Positions 44,922 through 54,385 of a stretch of DNA of 64,000 nt are shown here, piece after piece (the first letter of the stretch is position 1; each line of letters opens with the position of its first letter). The DNA is taken from contig JAFLJS010000042.1 in NCBI GenBank assembly GCA_022712895.1, positions 1 through 64,000 on the forward strand, in the 5' to 3' direction. A program made the translations under genes and the position numbers. The notes beneath the pieces were generated by a model. It was not told the origin of the DNA. It saw nothing but the letters and a program-made list of their open reading frames with translations, and did not search any database. The stretch comes from Desulfocapsa sp. (lineage in GTDB: Bacteria > Desulfobacterota > Desulfobulbia > Desulfobulbales > Desulfocapsaceae).

Positions 44922-47363
44922 GTGATTCCAGGACAAATACAAGAGACTCTCCAGGGCATAGTTGAACGCGTTACTTTCCATAACGAAAGTAACGGATGGA
45001 GTGTTCTGAAGGTTAAATGTGTTAATGATTTTGCCGTCACCAGCGTAATCGTTCATCAGACAAAAGTTTTCGCCGGTGCCACCATGAAATTCACTGGCAC
45101 CTGGTCAAACCATAAAATGTTTGGCCGTCAATTCACCGCCACCCATGCCGAAGAACAAAAACCTGCAAGCAGTGCTGCACTTGAAAAATATTTAGGGTCT
45201 GGACTCATAAAAGGGGTAGGTCCCAAAACCGCAAAACGCATCGTTGCCCATTTTGGCAAAAACACGTTGAAAGTTTTCGACGAATCCATTGAAGACCTTC
45301 TTCAGGTTCCTCGTATTGCCGAAAAAAAACTTCTGACTATTCGTGATGCCTGGGAGCAGCATAGTGCCATACGTGATGTGATGATTTTTTTGCAGGGGCA
45401 TGGGATCTCCACTCTGTTTGCTGTTCGTATCTTCAAGCAATACGGTCAGGATGCAATCAGAATTGTTACTGACAACCCCTATAGGCTTGCCAATGACTTC
45501 TATGGAATTGGTTTCTTTTCAGCAGATAAGGTTGCCTTATCATTGGGCATAGCGTTAGATGCTCACGTTCGAATATTTTCCGGTATCAGGCATATTCTTG
45601 CCGCATCCAGAGATCAGGGGCACTGTTATCTCTCCTTGGCCCAAATAGATGCTGAGATACGAAAACTCCTGGAACTGGCCTTGCCCAATTTGCCTCAGTT
45701 TCTCCAGCAGATGGAAGCTGAGAACCTGTTAAGAAAGCGTATCCTAAACTCCACCGATATCTGCTACTACTCCAAAACACTCTACTATGATGAGCTGAAC
45801 AGTGCTGATCGACTTTTGCATTTATGTCGCAAACTTCACATTGATCAGAAGCGTATGGAAGAGTGGATACAATCGTATAATTCAAAACAGGAGTTTAGCC
45901 TCAGCGAGGAGCAAATGGCGGCGATCACAGGGCTCGTATCTTGTGGCTGTGGCATTCTTACAGGAGGCCCCGGTTGTGGTAAAACCACCACCACAAAGAC
46001 TCTGGTGTCACTTCTGCTGGCGATGGGGAAAACAGTGCAGCTTGCAGCACCAACCGGTAGAGCGGCTCAGCGTATGGAAGAAGTGATTGGTCTTGAGGCT
46101 AAAACCATACACAGACTGCTGGGATTTCAAAACGGTGGTTTTAAACATAACCAGGACAATCCGTTACACACAGATGTACTCATCATAGATGAATGCTCAA
46201 TGCTCGACATTTCCCTTTCTGCTGCACTGCTCGCAGCAATGCCTAAAGAAGGACAACTTATTCTCATAGGAGACGCAGATCAGTTACCTTCCGTTGGTGC
46301 AGGCAATGTGCTTTCAGATTTGCTGCAATCAAAACGGATACCACATTTTCGTCTGCAAACTGTTTTTAGGCAAGCTAAAGAATCGTTTATCGTTTCCTAT
46401 GCCCATACGATAAACAGGGGAGAGGTACCAACCATTGACTCACCGTTTAAGAAGCCTCAGTTGTGGAAGCAGCGCTGTGACTGTCTCTTTATTGATTCCA
46501 ATGAAGCCACCCAGGAACAGCTCCGCATTATAAAAAATGCGAAAAAACAGATAGAAATCAATAAACGGGAAGAAACCTATGGAGAGGAAAATTTATACAG
46601 CGAACATGATTTTGAAGTAGAGGGTAACGCAATTAAGCATGATTCCGTTGCAGCAAAGTACGAACATATAAATTTTGGTTTATTACAAACAGCTGAAAAT
46701 AGTGCTGTTGAATTACGTGCAGTACTGAAAAAGACACATCCCTGGTCATCGCTATACTACGGATTAACCGCCAGCCAGGTAGTCATGCGACTCTACTCGG
46801 AGTGGATTCCCAAATACTATGGCAAGGATGCTGAAATTCAGGTCTTGTCGCCCATGACCAGAGGCAGCCTGGGTACCATGAAACTCAATCACAATTTGCA
46901 GAACTGTGTCAACCCTGCTGGAGCCTCTAAGGCAGAAATCAGCCTTGGGGACCGGGTTTTTCGGGTGGGGGATCGTGTCATACACCGGAAAAATAATTAT
47001 GATTTAGGCGTTTACAATGGAGATATAGGTGTCATTTTAGCAGTTAATGCGCTTGATCTCTGCTGTACAGTAAAATTCCTTTCGGGCCAGCGCCAGGTGG
47101 AGTACCAGAAAGAGCAAATCAGTGAACTGGACCTTGCGTATTCAATTACTATCCATAAGTCTCAAGGCAGTGAATTTGATTGCGTTATAATACCATTGCT
47201 CTCACAACATTTTAAAATGTTATTTAGAAACCTGATTTATACAGGATTGACACGTGCTAAAAAATTAGTCGTATTTGTAGGCACACGACAAGCTCTTGCC
47301 ATGGCGGTGCGTAATGTGGACACAGCAAAAAGGCAGACAGCACTTGCGGAGTTGCTTCGATGA
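44922..47363 (+). CDS. recD2: RecD2-type (RecD/TraA) DNA helicase
   Basis: An 813-residue SF1B helicase. It has N-terminal OB and helix-hairpin-helix domains (GSGLIKGVGPKTAKRIV), Walker A GGPGCGKTTTTK, APTGRAAQRM, DECSM (motif II), GDADQLPSVG, and the C-terminal UvrD-like part with TIHKSQGSEFDCV and YTGLTRAKKLVV. It unwinds 5' to 3' and acts in repair outside RecBCD. It starts at GTG 44922. A long polar insert (about residues 520-600, KKQIEINKREETYGE) between motif III and the C-terminal core makes it longer than usual. Confidence 0.92.
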   Translation: MIPGQIQETLQGIVERVTFHNESNGWSVLKVKCVNDFAVTSVIVHQTKVFAGATMKFTGTWSNHKMFGRQFTATHAEEQKPASSAALEKYLGSGLIKGVGPKTAKRIVAHFGKNTLKVFDESIEDLLQVPRIAEKKLLTIRDAWEQHSAIRDVMIFLQGHGISTLFAVRIFKQYGQDAIRIVTDNPYRLANDFYGIGFFSADKVALSLGIALDAHVRIFSGIRHILAASRDQGHCYLSLAQIDAEIRKLLELALPNLPQFLQQMEAENLLRKRILNSTDICYYSKTLYYDELNSADRLLHLCRKLHIDQKRMEEWIQSYNSKQEFSLSEEQMAAITGLVSCGCGILTGGPGCGKTTTTKTLVSLLLAMGKTVQLAAPTGRAAQRMEEVIGLEAKTIHRLLGFQNGGFKHNQDNPLHTDVLIIDECSMLDISLSAALLAAMPKEGQLILIGDADQLPSVGAGNVLSDLLQSKRIPHFRLQTVFRQAKESFIVSYAHTINRGEVPTIDSPFKKPQLWKQRCDCLFIDSNEATQEQLRIIKNAKKQIEINKREETYGEENLYSEHDFEVEGNAIKHDSVAAKYEHINFGLLQTAENSAVELRAVLKKTHPWSSLYYGLTASQVVMRLYSEWIPKYYGKDAEIQVLSPMTRGSLGTMKLNHNLQNCVNPAGASKAEISLGDRVFRVGDRVIHRKNNYDLGVYNGDIGVILAVNALDLCCTVKFLSGQRQVEYQKEQISELDLAYSITIHKSQGSEFDCVIIPLLSQHFKMLFRNLIYTGLTRAKKLVVFVGTRQALAMAVRNVDTAKRQTALAELLR

Positions 47364-47469
47364 AAGTAAGAATGTTCCCGAACATCTTTTAAGTGTAAGG
47401 TAACAAAAACTGGACACGCAATACCGCTTACAGTGTGCATTGTCTATCATCGAGAATAAAGGGTGGTAA

Positions 47470-47815
47470 ATGGAATACAGAACAGGTTCAATAGGGCGTG
47501 TACTAATGATACGCTTTGATGATGGTGATGATGTCTTGGAAGGACTAAAAGAAATCGTAATCAAAGAAAAGATAACGAGTGGATGGTGCCAGGGAAGCGT
47601 TTGGGACGGGTTCAATTCATTTTGAAGGGGATGATCCCCGTATCCATCTGCATTCAGCACTTGGGCATCATGACGGAACCATGACGGCATGCATTCGTGA
47701 ACACACTAAGGTCTATCTGGTTCTAGAGGTGATGCTGCTTGAACTCATGGATCTTCATGCAAGCCGCCCCTGGTTTGAAAAGGGTGGCTTCAATCAATTG
47801 ACTTTTTCCTCATAA
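47470..47815 (+). pseudogene. Broken PPC/DUF296 domain gene
   Basis: The first frame (from 47470) reads MEYRTGSIGRVLMIRFDDG and runs to TSGW; the remainder in the next frame has GTGSIHFEGDDPRIHLHSAL and ARP/GGFNQLTF, the second half of a PPC (DUF296) protein with its His-rich metal site. A block of about 45-50 residues from the middle is missing, and the frame shifts at the junction (about 47578-47590). PPC proteins are small trimeric putative DNA-binding proteins. It is damaged by an internal deletion. Confidence 0.8.
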
Positions 47816-47825
47816 GAGTAACAAC

Positions 47826-48374
47826 ATGGCAGAATATTTAAGCAGATCAGAAAAAAAGCGTATCTACAAACAAGTTGAGCAACTGGCTCAGGAAGTTGCC
47901 GATTTGTCAGACAAAGAATTAAAGGTATTTCCTGGTGGCCCTGTAATCAATGAAGAAATTCGAGCAACAAGAGGCTTGAAGGGTGGGTCAAGAAACCGAC
48001 AGATCAAATATCTGGCCAAAGTTTTACGACAAGGGCCCCTTGAAGATATTTATCTGTTTGTGACAAACAAAAAAGGGTCTCAGCTCCATGCAAAAAACCA
48101 GTTCCATGTCGCGGAACGTATTCGGGACACTTTGATAAATGAAGCAGTTGAACTCCACCAGAAGTGCCGCAGTGAACAGATTCCTTTCGAACCTGACTGG
48201 GACAGCCCATATATTGAGGCAGCCATAGAAGAGTATCCGAATCTAAACGAAAGTGAACTGAGAAAGATTGTGTATCAGTATGTTACTACACGTTATAAAC
48301 AACATTATCGGGAATTATTCAGGGTGATGAAAGCAGCTGTGGAACAGAAAGAACGTTTAGAAAAAAGTGAATGA
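47826..48374 (+). CDS. darP: DarP/YjgA, ribosome-assembly-associated protein (DUF615)
   Basis: A 182-residue DUF615 protein with YLSRSEKKRIYKQVEQLAQEVADLS at the start (shown here as a recognised family start), RATRGLKGGSRNRQIKYLAK in the middle and HYRELFRVMK at the end. DarP binds late 50S precursors and helps their maturation. It follows the broken PPC gene by 10 nt. Basic composition fits an rRNA-associated role. Confidence 0.9.
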   Translation: MAEYLSRSEKKRIYKQVEQLAQEVADLSDKELKVFPGGPVINEEIRATRGLKGGSRNRQIKYLAKVLRQGPLEDIYLFVTNKKGSQLHAKNQFHVAERIRDTLINEAVELHQKCRSEQIPFEPDWDSPYIEAAIEEYPNLNESELRKIVYQYVTTRYKQHYRELFRVMKAAVEQKERLEKSE

Positions 48375-48500
48375 GTAAGGTGTAGTTATTCATATCCGAT
48401 CGAACACCTTAAGCCTCTCAATCCTATTTGCATCCCTGCTTCTACAGGATAGAAAGAGGTGAGGTTGTCGTAGGGTCTTCTTGACCTCGCGCTAGACTTG

Positions 48501-48548
48501 GAGGGGCTGTCTGATGTGGCTTGCGACCAAACAACCCCTCGTTTTGTT
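48501..48548 (+). terminator. Possible terminator after darP
   Basis: GAGGGG(C)TGT at 48501-48510 pairs with ACA(A)CCCCTC at 48531-48540 around a 20-nt loop, followed by GTTTTGTT. It has one internal mismatch. It could also act for dodecin transcripts on the other strand. The same 200-nt gap holds other GC-rich partial repeats. Confidence 0.4.
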
Positions 48549-48570
48549 CATTTGAGACGCTCTCAGTTGG

Positions 48571-48780
48571 CTACTTAGCCCTATACTTGAAAGAAACAGC
48601 AACCCTTGTACGATAAGCTACTACTTTCCCTTTCTTAAGCTGCATATCCATCTTAATCACTTCGGCAATTCGCAGATCCTTCAAGTTTTTGCCTGTAGTC
48701 TCCACAGCGTTTGCAGCGGCATCTTCCCAAGATTTCTTGCTGACACCAACGATCTCTATAATTTTATACACACTGGCCAT
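48571..48780 (-). CDS. Dodecin (flavin storage/buffer protein)
   Basis: A 69-residue dodecin: MASVYKIIEIVGVSKKSWEDAA and the beta-strand end VVAYRTRVAVSFKYR, with the aromatic-rich strand for dimeric flavin stacking. It assembles as a hollow 12-mer that binds FMN, FAD or CoA. The ATG at 48780 has GGAG 7 nt upstream and is preferred to an in-frame TTG at 48786. Confidence 0.92.
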   Translation of the reverse strand: MASVYKIIEIVGVSKKSWEDAAANAVETTGKNLKDLRIAEVIKMDMQLKKGKVVAYRTRVAVSFKYRAK

Positions 48781-48786
48781 AGTCAA

Positions 48787-49262
48787 TCTCCTTTAAATAA
48801 GGTTGAAGTGGGAAAGGGTACTACCGTACCCAACTATTTCATTCTATAACGTTTTACCTGCAGAAACTAAAAAAAAATAATAAACTAAAATTTTATCGGG
48901 TCGATTTGCGCTGTGCCTCCCCCCTTCTTAAAACACCAGTTAATGATTTTAAGGTGGAATCTGGAGTTGTTTCGAAAAGATTGTATCGGCACCTTTATTA
49001 TTCAACATATCGGTTGACATAGATGTGTTATTGCCAGGACATCGACGAAAGAACAACGCTTCACCAGACGCTAACGAGTGGATTCCTTATAGACTATTTA
49101 TTCTATATTACGCTAATAACAATTACTTGAATTCAGCTGATCGCTACATCGTAGTATATAATTACTGATACAAAAGTTAAGGAAGAGTTGAGATACAGCA
49201 ACTATCAGTTGCCTGGAGCGATAGTGTCACACTCCAAGCAACTGAGGGATCAAATACTGGTA
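48787..49262. other. Long AT-rich intergenic region
   Basis: A 476-nt gap between dodecin and dctM. I see no credible gene: ORFs are short and without ribosome binding sites. Its left end holds the dodecin promoter area; its right end holds the hairpin at 49205-49245. Confidence 0.5.
49205..49245 (-). terminator. Stem-loop at the 3' end of the dctQM transcript
   Basis: TCAGTTGCTTGGAG and CTCCAGGCAACTGA pair over 14 positions on the minus-strand RNA, with a G-U pair where the plus strand would have a C-A mismatch, which points to a role in minus-strand transcripts. The loop is 13 nt. It begins 17 nt past the dctM stop. No U-run follows, so it may stabilise the mRNA 3' end rather than terminate. 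Confidence 0.5.
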
Positions 49263-50591
49263 TTATAGGCCGTAAATACCGGGAAAGATAATAATGGAGG
49301 CGAGTACCAATAGCTGGATGAGAATAAAGGGCATAACACCTCTGTAAATATCTACAGTACGCACTTCTGGTGGACAGACACCTTTCAAATAAAACAGTGA
49401 AAAACCAAAGGGTGGTGTCAGAAAAGATGTTTGCAGATTCATGGCAATCAATATCGCAAACCACATGGGGTTGATTCCAATTGTATCGGCAATTGGAAGA
49501 AGAATGGGAACAACAATATAGGAAATTTCTATAAAATCGATAAAAAATCCAAGAACCATGATGGAGAGCATGGAAAGAATAACAAAACCCCACTTGTCTC
49601 CAGGTAAGCTGATCATAAAATCTTCTACAATGTAATCAGCACCAGTATACACAAAAACCATGGAGAAGGCCGTGGCCCCAATAAGGATAGCAAACACCAT
49701 GGCCGTAATTTTTACGGTCTCCTGACATGATTCTTCTACAATCTTCCAGCTTAGTTTTCCATACATAGCGGCAAGTATCATTGAACCCAACGCACCCACA
49801 GATGCGGATTCAGTGGGGGTCGCGATACCAGCAAAAATAGAACCAAGTACCATGATAATCAGAGCGAGTGGAGGAATAATTGCAAGCAATGCTTTGCCAA
49901 CCATCCCATTTCGCTCTTCCTCGTTTACTTCAATTGACGGAGCAACTTCAGGCCGCAAATAGGAAATAATGAGGATGTAAATAATATAACATGTGACGAG
50001 AACGAGACCAGGCCATAAAGCTGCCTGAAAAAGATCACCTACTGGAAGTTGAAATACGTCACCCAGAATAATAAGGACAATGGAAGGAGGAATAATCTGG
50101 CCAAGTGTTCCGGCAGCGCAGATCGTCCCTGTTGCGAGTTGTTTTGAATACCCATACTTGAGCATAACGGGCAGCGAAATTACACCCATGGCAACAACTG
50201 ACGCGCCAACAACGCCAGTTGAGGCGGCAAGCAGGGTTCCGACAAGCACGGTACTGATGGCAACACCACCCCGTACCTTACCAAAAAGAACTCCCATGGA
50301 TTCCAGTAAGCGTTCAGCCAGTTGCGATTTCTGTAGCACTATACCCATCAAAATAAACAGTGGAACTGCCATAAGGATGGTGTTGTTCATAATGGAATAA
50401 ATACGAAAAGGCATCATGGAAAACATAAGAAAAAACTCTTCTGCTACCATGGCAAAACTGGGATCGGGAAGAAGTTCGATGACCACAGCAATAAGACCAA
50501 AAAGCATGGAGACGGCACCAAAAGAAAAAGCCACCGGATATCCGAGCGTCAGTAGGCAAAGTGCTGCAAAAAACATTACAATTCCGGTCAT
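49263..50591 (-). CDS. dctM: TRAP transporter large permease subunit
   Basis: A 442-residue DctM-type membrane protein with about 12 helices, beginning ALCLLTLGYPVAFSFGAVSM and including SMMPFRIYSIMNNTILMAVPLFILMG and the conserved loop GTLGQIIPPSI. TRAP systems use a sodium gradient and a periplasmic binding protein to import carboxylates. Its start overlaps the stop of dctQ (ATGA). Confidence 0.95.
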   Translation of the reverse strand: MTGIVMFFAALCLLTLGYPVAFSFGAVSMLFGLIAVVIELLPDPSFAMVAEEFFLMFSMMPFRIYSIMNNTILMAVPLFILMGIVLQKSQLAERLLESMGVLFGKVRGGVAISTVLVGTLLAASTGVVGASVVAMGVISLPVMLKYGYSKQLATGTICAAGTLGQIIPPSIVLIILGDVFQLPVGDLFQAALWPGLVLVTCYIIYILIISYLRPEVAPSIEVNEEERNGMVGKALLAIIPPLALIIMVLGSIFAGIATPTESASVGALGSMILAAMYGKLSWKIVEESCQETVKITAMVFAILIGATAFSMVFVYTGADYIVEDFMISLPGDKWGFVILSMLSIMVLGFFIDFIEISYIVVPILLPIADTIGINPMWFAILIAMNLQTSFLTPPFGFSLFYLKGVCPPEVRTVDIYRGVMPFILIQLLVLASIIIFPGIYGL

Positions 50592-51091
50592 TTTACTGCC
50601 TCCCGGTAGAGGCGGATATTTTGCAGAATATATCCGACAGCACTGAAGAGAAGAAAGGAAAAAGAGAGTGGAATCATGCCTTTTATCAACCAGCGATAAT
50701 GCAAACCGCCAGGATCTTCAGATATCTCCTGGGTGATATAGGCATCTTTGACGTACTCAAAAGAACCTGTGCTAATCAGCACAGCAAGGGGCATCAGAAA
50801 ACAGATGGTTCCAAATATATTGACCAGGGCCTTTTTTCGTTGACTGAAATTGTCATAAAGGAAATCGACACGTACATGTCCTTCCTCTTTAAGAGCAATG
50901 GGAATTCCAAAAAGAAAGATCACCGCAAAGAGATGCCATTCCATTTCCTGCATACCAACAGAAGAGTTATGGAAGACGTAACGCATCATCACATCGAATG
51001 AAACGTTAAGCACCATGAGGAGGAGGAGTACACCAACGACTTTAGCTAGAATATCAACTGTTCTGGATATAAAATTTTCTATGGAGTTCAT
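50588..51091 (-). CDS. dctQ: TRAP transporter small permease subunit
   Basis: A 167-residue DctQ with four membrane helices and the conserved EWHLFAVIFLFGIPIALKEEGHVRVDFLY. It is the membrane partner of DctM. It is 162 nt downstream of dctP with a terminator in between. Confidence 0.93.
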   Translation of the reverse strand: MNSIENFISRTVDILAKVVGVLLLLMVLNVSFDVMMRYVFHNSSVGMQEMEWHLFAVIFLFGIPIALKEEGHVRVDFLYDNFSQRKKALVNIFGTICFLMPLAVLISTGSFEYVKDAYITQEISEDPGGLHYRWLIKGMIPLSFSFLLFSAVGYILQNIRLYREAVK

Positions 51092-51181
51092 TAGTTGTAA
51101 CGTAGTTTCCTAATAATGTTTTATCATATGGATTTGTAAAAAAATCGTACCTTGCAGATAAAGACTTTTTCCAAATTAATC

Positions 51182-51223
51182 ATATAAAAAATCCGCTCAG
51201 TCATATAACTCATGACAGAGCGG
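51182..51223 (-). terminator. Rho-independent terminator between dctP and dctQ
   Basis: CCGCTC-A-GTCAT pairs with ATGAC-A-GAGCGG (one A/A mismatch), loop of 7 nt, then on the minus strand ATTTTTTAT. It is inside the TRAP operon. Partial termination would give more binding protein than permease. Confidence 0.78.
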
Positions 51224-51253
51224 AAACAAGGTAACTCTCAGGCGAAAATGGTA

Positions 51254-52324
51254 TTATTCTACGTCCATAGTAGTCTTAATATAATTGTAATCAGAGATGA
51301 TTGTCCATGCTCTCGCTTTTTTCATAAAGGTCCGCTGAGATTCAAGGATAGTCTTGAACTGCTCATCTTTGGCAGCATAACTGTCGAGAAGCTCATCAGT
51401 TGCCTTTTTCATTTCCTTTAGAACGGGAAGTGGGAAGGTTTTCACTTTAATATTCGGGAATTCGGATTTCATCTGTTCCCAGGCATTGGCACTTGCTGCA
51501 AAGTTTTCATAGTACATATCTGCAGAAGCTGCTTTCATGGCTGTTAACAGAATAGCTTTGTTTTCAGGAGACAGTTTTTCAAAAGCACGTTTGTTAATCA
51601 TAAACTGCATCTCGGATGCTGGTTCATGCCAACCGGTATAGTAGAAGGGAGCAACTTTATGGAATCCCATTTTAATATCCATTCCAGGACCGACCCATTC
51701 AAGGGCGTCAATGGTACCACGGTCAAGAGAAGTATACAGCTCGCCAGCGGGAATATTGGTTACATTGACACCAAGTTTGGCGAAAACTTCACCAGCAAGG
51801 CCGGGAATACGCATTTTGAGGCCTTTAAGGTCGGTAATAGAGTTGATTTCTTTTTTAAACCAGCCACCCATTTGTACGCCAGTATTACCACCAGGAAAGT
51901 TGAGAACATTAAAACGGTCATACACTTGCTGCATATACTTCATGCCTTCATCATAATAGAACCAGGCGTATTGCTCAGCAGTTGTCATACCAAAAGGTAT
52001 GGTTGTAAAAAAGATAGTGCTGATATCTTTTCCCTTCCAATAATAAGATCCTGAATGACCCATCTGGTACTGACCACCTTTGACCATATCAAGAATTCCA
52101 AGAGGAGCTTTGTGCTTCTCTTTTCCTTCGATACGAATAATAAATTTTCCACCACTCATTTCTTCAACAAGTTTTGCAACTTTTGCAGGGGGGGATGCAA
52201 GTGGGGTGAGAGTGGACGGCCATGTCATGGCCAATTTCCACTTTACAGTCTTTTCTGCCATGGCTGGGCTAACCATCATCGCCAATGCAACAGCAGACAG
52301 TGCAATTTTTGAAATGAACTTCAT
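51254..52324 (-). CDS. dctP: TRAP transporter periplasmic binding protein (TakP-like)
   Basis: A 356-residue DctP protein with a signal peptide cut after SPAMA and then EKTVKWKLAMTWPST. It has the DctP signature RIPGLAGEVFAKLGVNVTNIPAGELYTSL with the carboxylate-binding Arg, and IDALEWVGPGMD. The WVGPGMD-type stretch resembles the TakP group that binds 2-oxo acids, so a keto or hydroxy acid substrate is a guess. It is the first gene of the TRAP unit. Confidence 0.9.
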   Translation of the reverse strand: MKFISKIALSAVALAMMVSPAMAEKTVKWKLAMTWPSTLTPLASPPAKVAKLVEEMSGGKFIIRIEGKEKHKAPLGILDMVKGGQYQMGHSGSYYWKGKDISTIFFTTIPFGMTTAEQYAWFYYDEGMKYMQQVYDRFNVLNFPGGNTGVQMGGWFKKEINSITDLKGLKMRIPGLAGEVFAKLGVNVTNIPAGELYTSLDRGTIDALEWVGPGMDIKMGFHKVAPFYYTGWHEPASEMQFMINKRAFEKLSPENKAILLTAMKAASADMYYENFAASANAWEQMKSEFPNIKVKTFPLPVLKEMKKATDELLDSYAAKDEQFKTILESQRTFMKKARAWTIISDYNYIKTTMDVE

Positions 52325-52343
52325 GATTCCTCCAAAGGGTTAA

Positions 52344-52377
52344 GTAGTAATGTATCCTATAGCTGCCTGATTACTAC
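52344..52377. promoter_or_regulatory. Inverted repeat upstream of dctP
   Basis: GTAGTAAT at 52344-52351 and ATTACTAC at 52370-52377 are perfect 8-bp arms separated by 18 nt, starting 20 nt upstream of the dctP ATG. It could be an operator or a leader hairpin. There is no further support. Confidence 0.3.
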
Positions 52378-52594
52378 GATAGCATATAATTTCAAGGTTT
52401 ATTTTCGAAAACTCCGCTTATGCTTTTTTAACAAAAATGATACGTTTTTGTTCCTCCTTCCCCTTGTTTACATTTTGAATAACAACTGATATCATCTAAA
52501 GTTGTTTATGTCGTGCTTCTCCGAATATTTTCTCTCCTAAATAACAAAAGACCTTCCTGGTTAATTTCAGGAGATACAATTTTTCGCAGGAATA

Positions 52595-53389
52595 TTGTCT
52601 CACATGATTCATAAAACTGAAAGCAACCAAGATATATTGAAAGGTGCAAAAATCCTTCTCGTTGAAGATAACCTCATCAACCAGGATGTTGCCACAGCCA
52701 TGCTTACTCAACGAGGCATGGTTGTGGATATTGCGGAAAATGGTAAACAGGCCATCGAAAGGCTCAAAGGAAATGAATATGATTGTATTCTTATGGACAT
52801 TCAGATGCCCGTTATGGACGGCAGTACAGCAACTCGCATTATCCGACAGGACCAAACCCATTCCCATCTACCAATTCTTGCACTGACGGCCAAAGTTCAT
52901 GATTCTGACAGGAAAGAAGCAATTGCTGCAGGCATGAATTGTCATATAGCAAAGCCAATTAACCTTGAACTGCTGTTAGATAAGATGGCCTATTGGGTGA
53001 CGTGGTCACGGCAAATTAAGAGTAAGGGGAGGGAAACCTTTAACCATGACGATACAATGGCAGAATGTATCGAAAAAATAGGTGGCAATAAGCATCTCTT
53101 TTTGAAAATTCTATCGGTATTTGTTGAAAAACATCGTGACGATGATGTTCAAGTCATACAGATGCTTCAGAAAGGCAATAACGTTGACGCCAAGAAGCTC
53201 ATCCACTCATTGAAAGGTGTTGCGTTGGTTGTTGGCGCAAAAAAACTGCACGGTACAACTATTAAACTGGAAAAAATACTTTTGGAAGAAACAAGTCTGG
53301 AGCTAGCTCCTCTCCTGCGACAATTCGAAAAACACTTGCGAGACACCATATCCTGTCTTCAACGCTATATCACGAGCAGTGACAACTAG
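52595..53389 (+). CDS. Receiver-Hpt phosphorelay protein
   Basis: A 264-residue protein. The receiver domain (20-135) has LLVEDN, acceptor Asp68 in CILMDIQMPVMDG and Lys120 in HIAKPI. A Hpt domain follows (about 155-260) with His204 in LIHSLKGVALVVG. It has no DNA-binding or enzymatic output. It can act as a two-step relay module for a hybrid kinase encoded elsewhere. An AGGA lies upstream; the start could be TTG 52595 or ATG 52604. Confidence 0.87.
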   Translation: MSHMIHKTESNQDILKGAKILLVEDNLINQDVATAMLTQRGMVVDIAENGKQAIERLKGNEYDCILMDIQMPVMDGSTATRIIRQDQTHSHLPILALTAKVHDSDRKEAIAAGMNCHIAKPINLELLLDKMAYWVTWSRQIKSKGRETFNHDDTMAECIEKIGGNKHLFLKILSVFVEKHRDDDVQVIQMLQKGNNVDAKKLIHSLKGVALVVGAKKLHGTTIKLEKILLEETSLELAPLLRQFEKHLRDTISCLQRYITSSDN

Positions 53390-53405
53390 AAGCATTTATA
53401 AAAAG

Positions 53406-53603
53406 TGATAATCTCGTAAAAACCCAGAATTTAGATGGTTAAGTATTTATGCCCTTTGTTCGGGTGAAAAACTTCATATCCGAGGCGCAAATATTTTCTA
53501 TCCTTTCGGCGTACTAAGGTACGTCGTAATGATAGAAAATGTGCAGCAACGAAGGAGATGGAGAGTTTTCACCCTAACTACGGGCATAAATACGACACCA
53601 TCA
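53406..53603 (+). repeat. Palindromic intergenic repeat, long copy 1
   Basis: A 198-bp element that recurs at 61839-62015. It opens with the 37-bp module TGATAATCTCGTAAAAA...ATTTAGATGGTTAA, then an outer arm (TTATGCCC...CGGGTGAAAAACTTCATATCC), a central hairpin around TAAG with arms near TTTTCTATC/GATAGAAAA, and the matching outer arm (GGAGATGGAGAGTTTTCACCC...GGGCATAA). The whole element is a near-palindrome and contains no gene. It is MITE/REP-like. In this copy the left half of the central hairpin has mismatches (CCTTTC). Confidence 0.9.
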
Positions 53604-53636
53604 AAAGTAATTCTACCTATTGACGCGACATTTGTT

Positions 53637-54374
53637 TTAACGAATCTCGTTGGAATCTACATAGGCATATGCACTATGCTTGTGGATGGACTCAAAGCTC
53701 TCAACGCTTGCTGAAAACCATGTTATTTGGGGATTATCGAGAGCTGCGACGGCGACCTTCCGTACAACATCCTCCACAAACAATGGATTGTCGTAGGCTT
53801 TTTCAGTCACATATTTTTCATCGGGACGTTTGAGTAATGCCCACAATTCACATGAGGCTGAATTTTCAATCATACGGATAAGATCTTCAACCCAGATAAA
53901 TTTTTTAAATTTTACATTTAATGTGACTTCAGCCCGTTGATTATGGGCACCAGCATTACTAATCTCTTTGGAACAGGGACATAGGGTAGTGACAGGTACT
54001 TTTACCGTAAGAATAAAATCATCATCGGTACCAACTTCTCCAGTAAAACAGCATTCATATTCCATCAAACTGCGGGTGCCACTCACCGGTGCCTTTTTCT
54101 CTATAAAATAGGGGAAAGACATCTGTAAACGAGCACTTTCTGCGCATAAATCCTTTTTAACCTGGTTCAGTAATTCAGGAAAAATTGTAACACTCATCTC
54201 ATCCATATATTTATTAAGAACCGAGATAAAAGTATGGACTGATGAATGTGAATAAACCCCGGGCAAACTCACTTTAAGGGCAACTTTCGCAACACTATTC
54301 TGTAGTCCACCGTTTTTCTCACGGATACGAACGGGAATCTCTATATCTTGAATACCTACTGACTGGATTTCCAT
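53637..54374 (-). CDS. folE2: GTP cyclohydrolase FolE2 (type IB)
   Basis: A 245-residue FolE2 with the catalytic/metal stretch VPVTTLCPCSKEIS (Cys132), His144 in AGAHNQRAEV, and NPLFVEDVVR. The type IB enzyme converts GTP to dihydroneopterin triphosphate for folate and can work with metals other than zinc. It lies 11 nt downstream of metF, forming a one-carbon pair. Confidence 0.94.
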   Translation of the reverse strand: MEIQSVGIQDIEIPVRIREKNGGLQNSVAKVALKVSLPGVYSHSSVHTFISVLNKYMDEMSVTIFPELLNQVKKDLCAESARLQMSFPYFIEKKAPVSGTRSLMEYECCFTGEVGTDDDFILTVKVPVTTLCPCSKEISNAGAHNQRAEVTLNVKFKKFIWVEDLIRMIENSASCELWALLKRPDEKYVTEKAYDNPLFVEDVVRKVAVAALDNPQITWFSASVESFESIHKHSAYAYVDSNEIR

Positions 54375-54385
54375 AAGATAAGCAA

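Noticed and set aside
47371-47385. ATGTTCCCGAACAT dyad after recD2 as a LexA-type operator or terminator
   Set aside because: It is downstream of the gene, has only a 5-bp usable stem, and has no clear T-run; probably chance.
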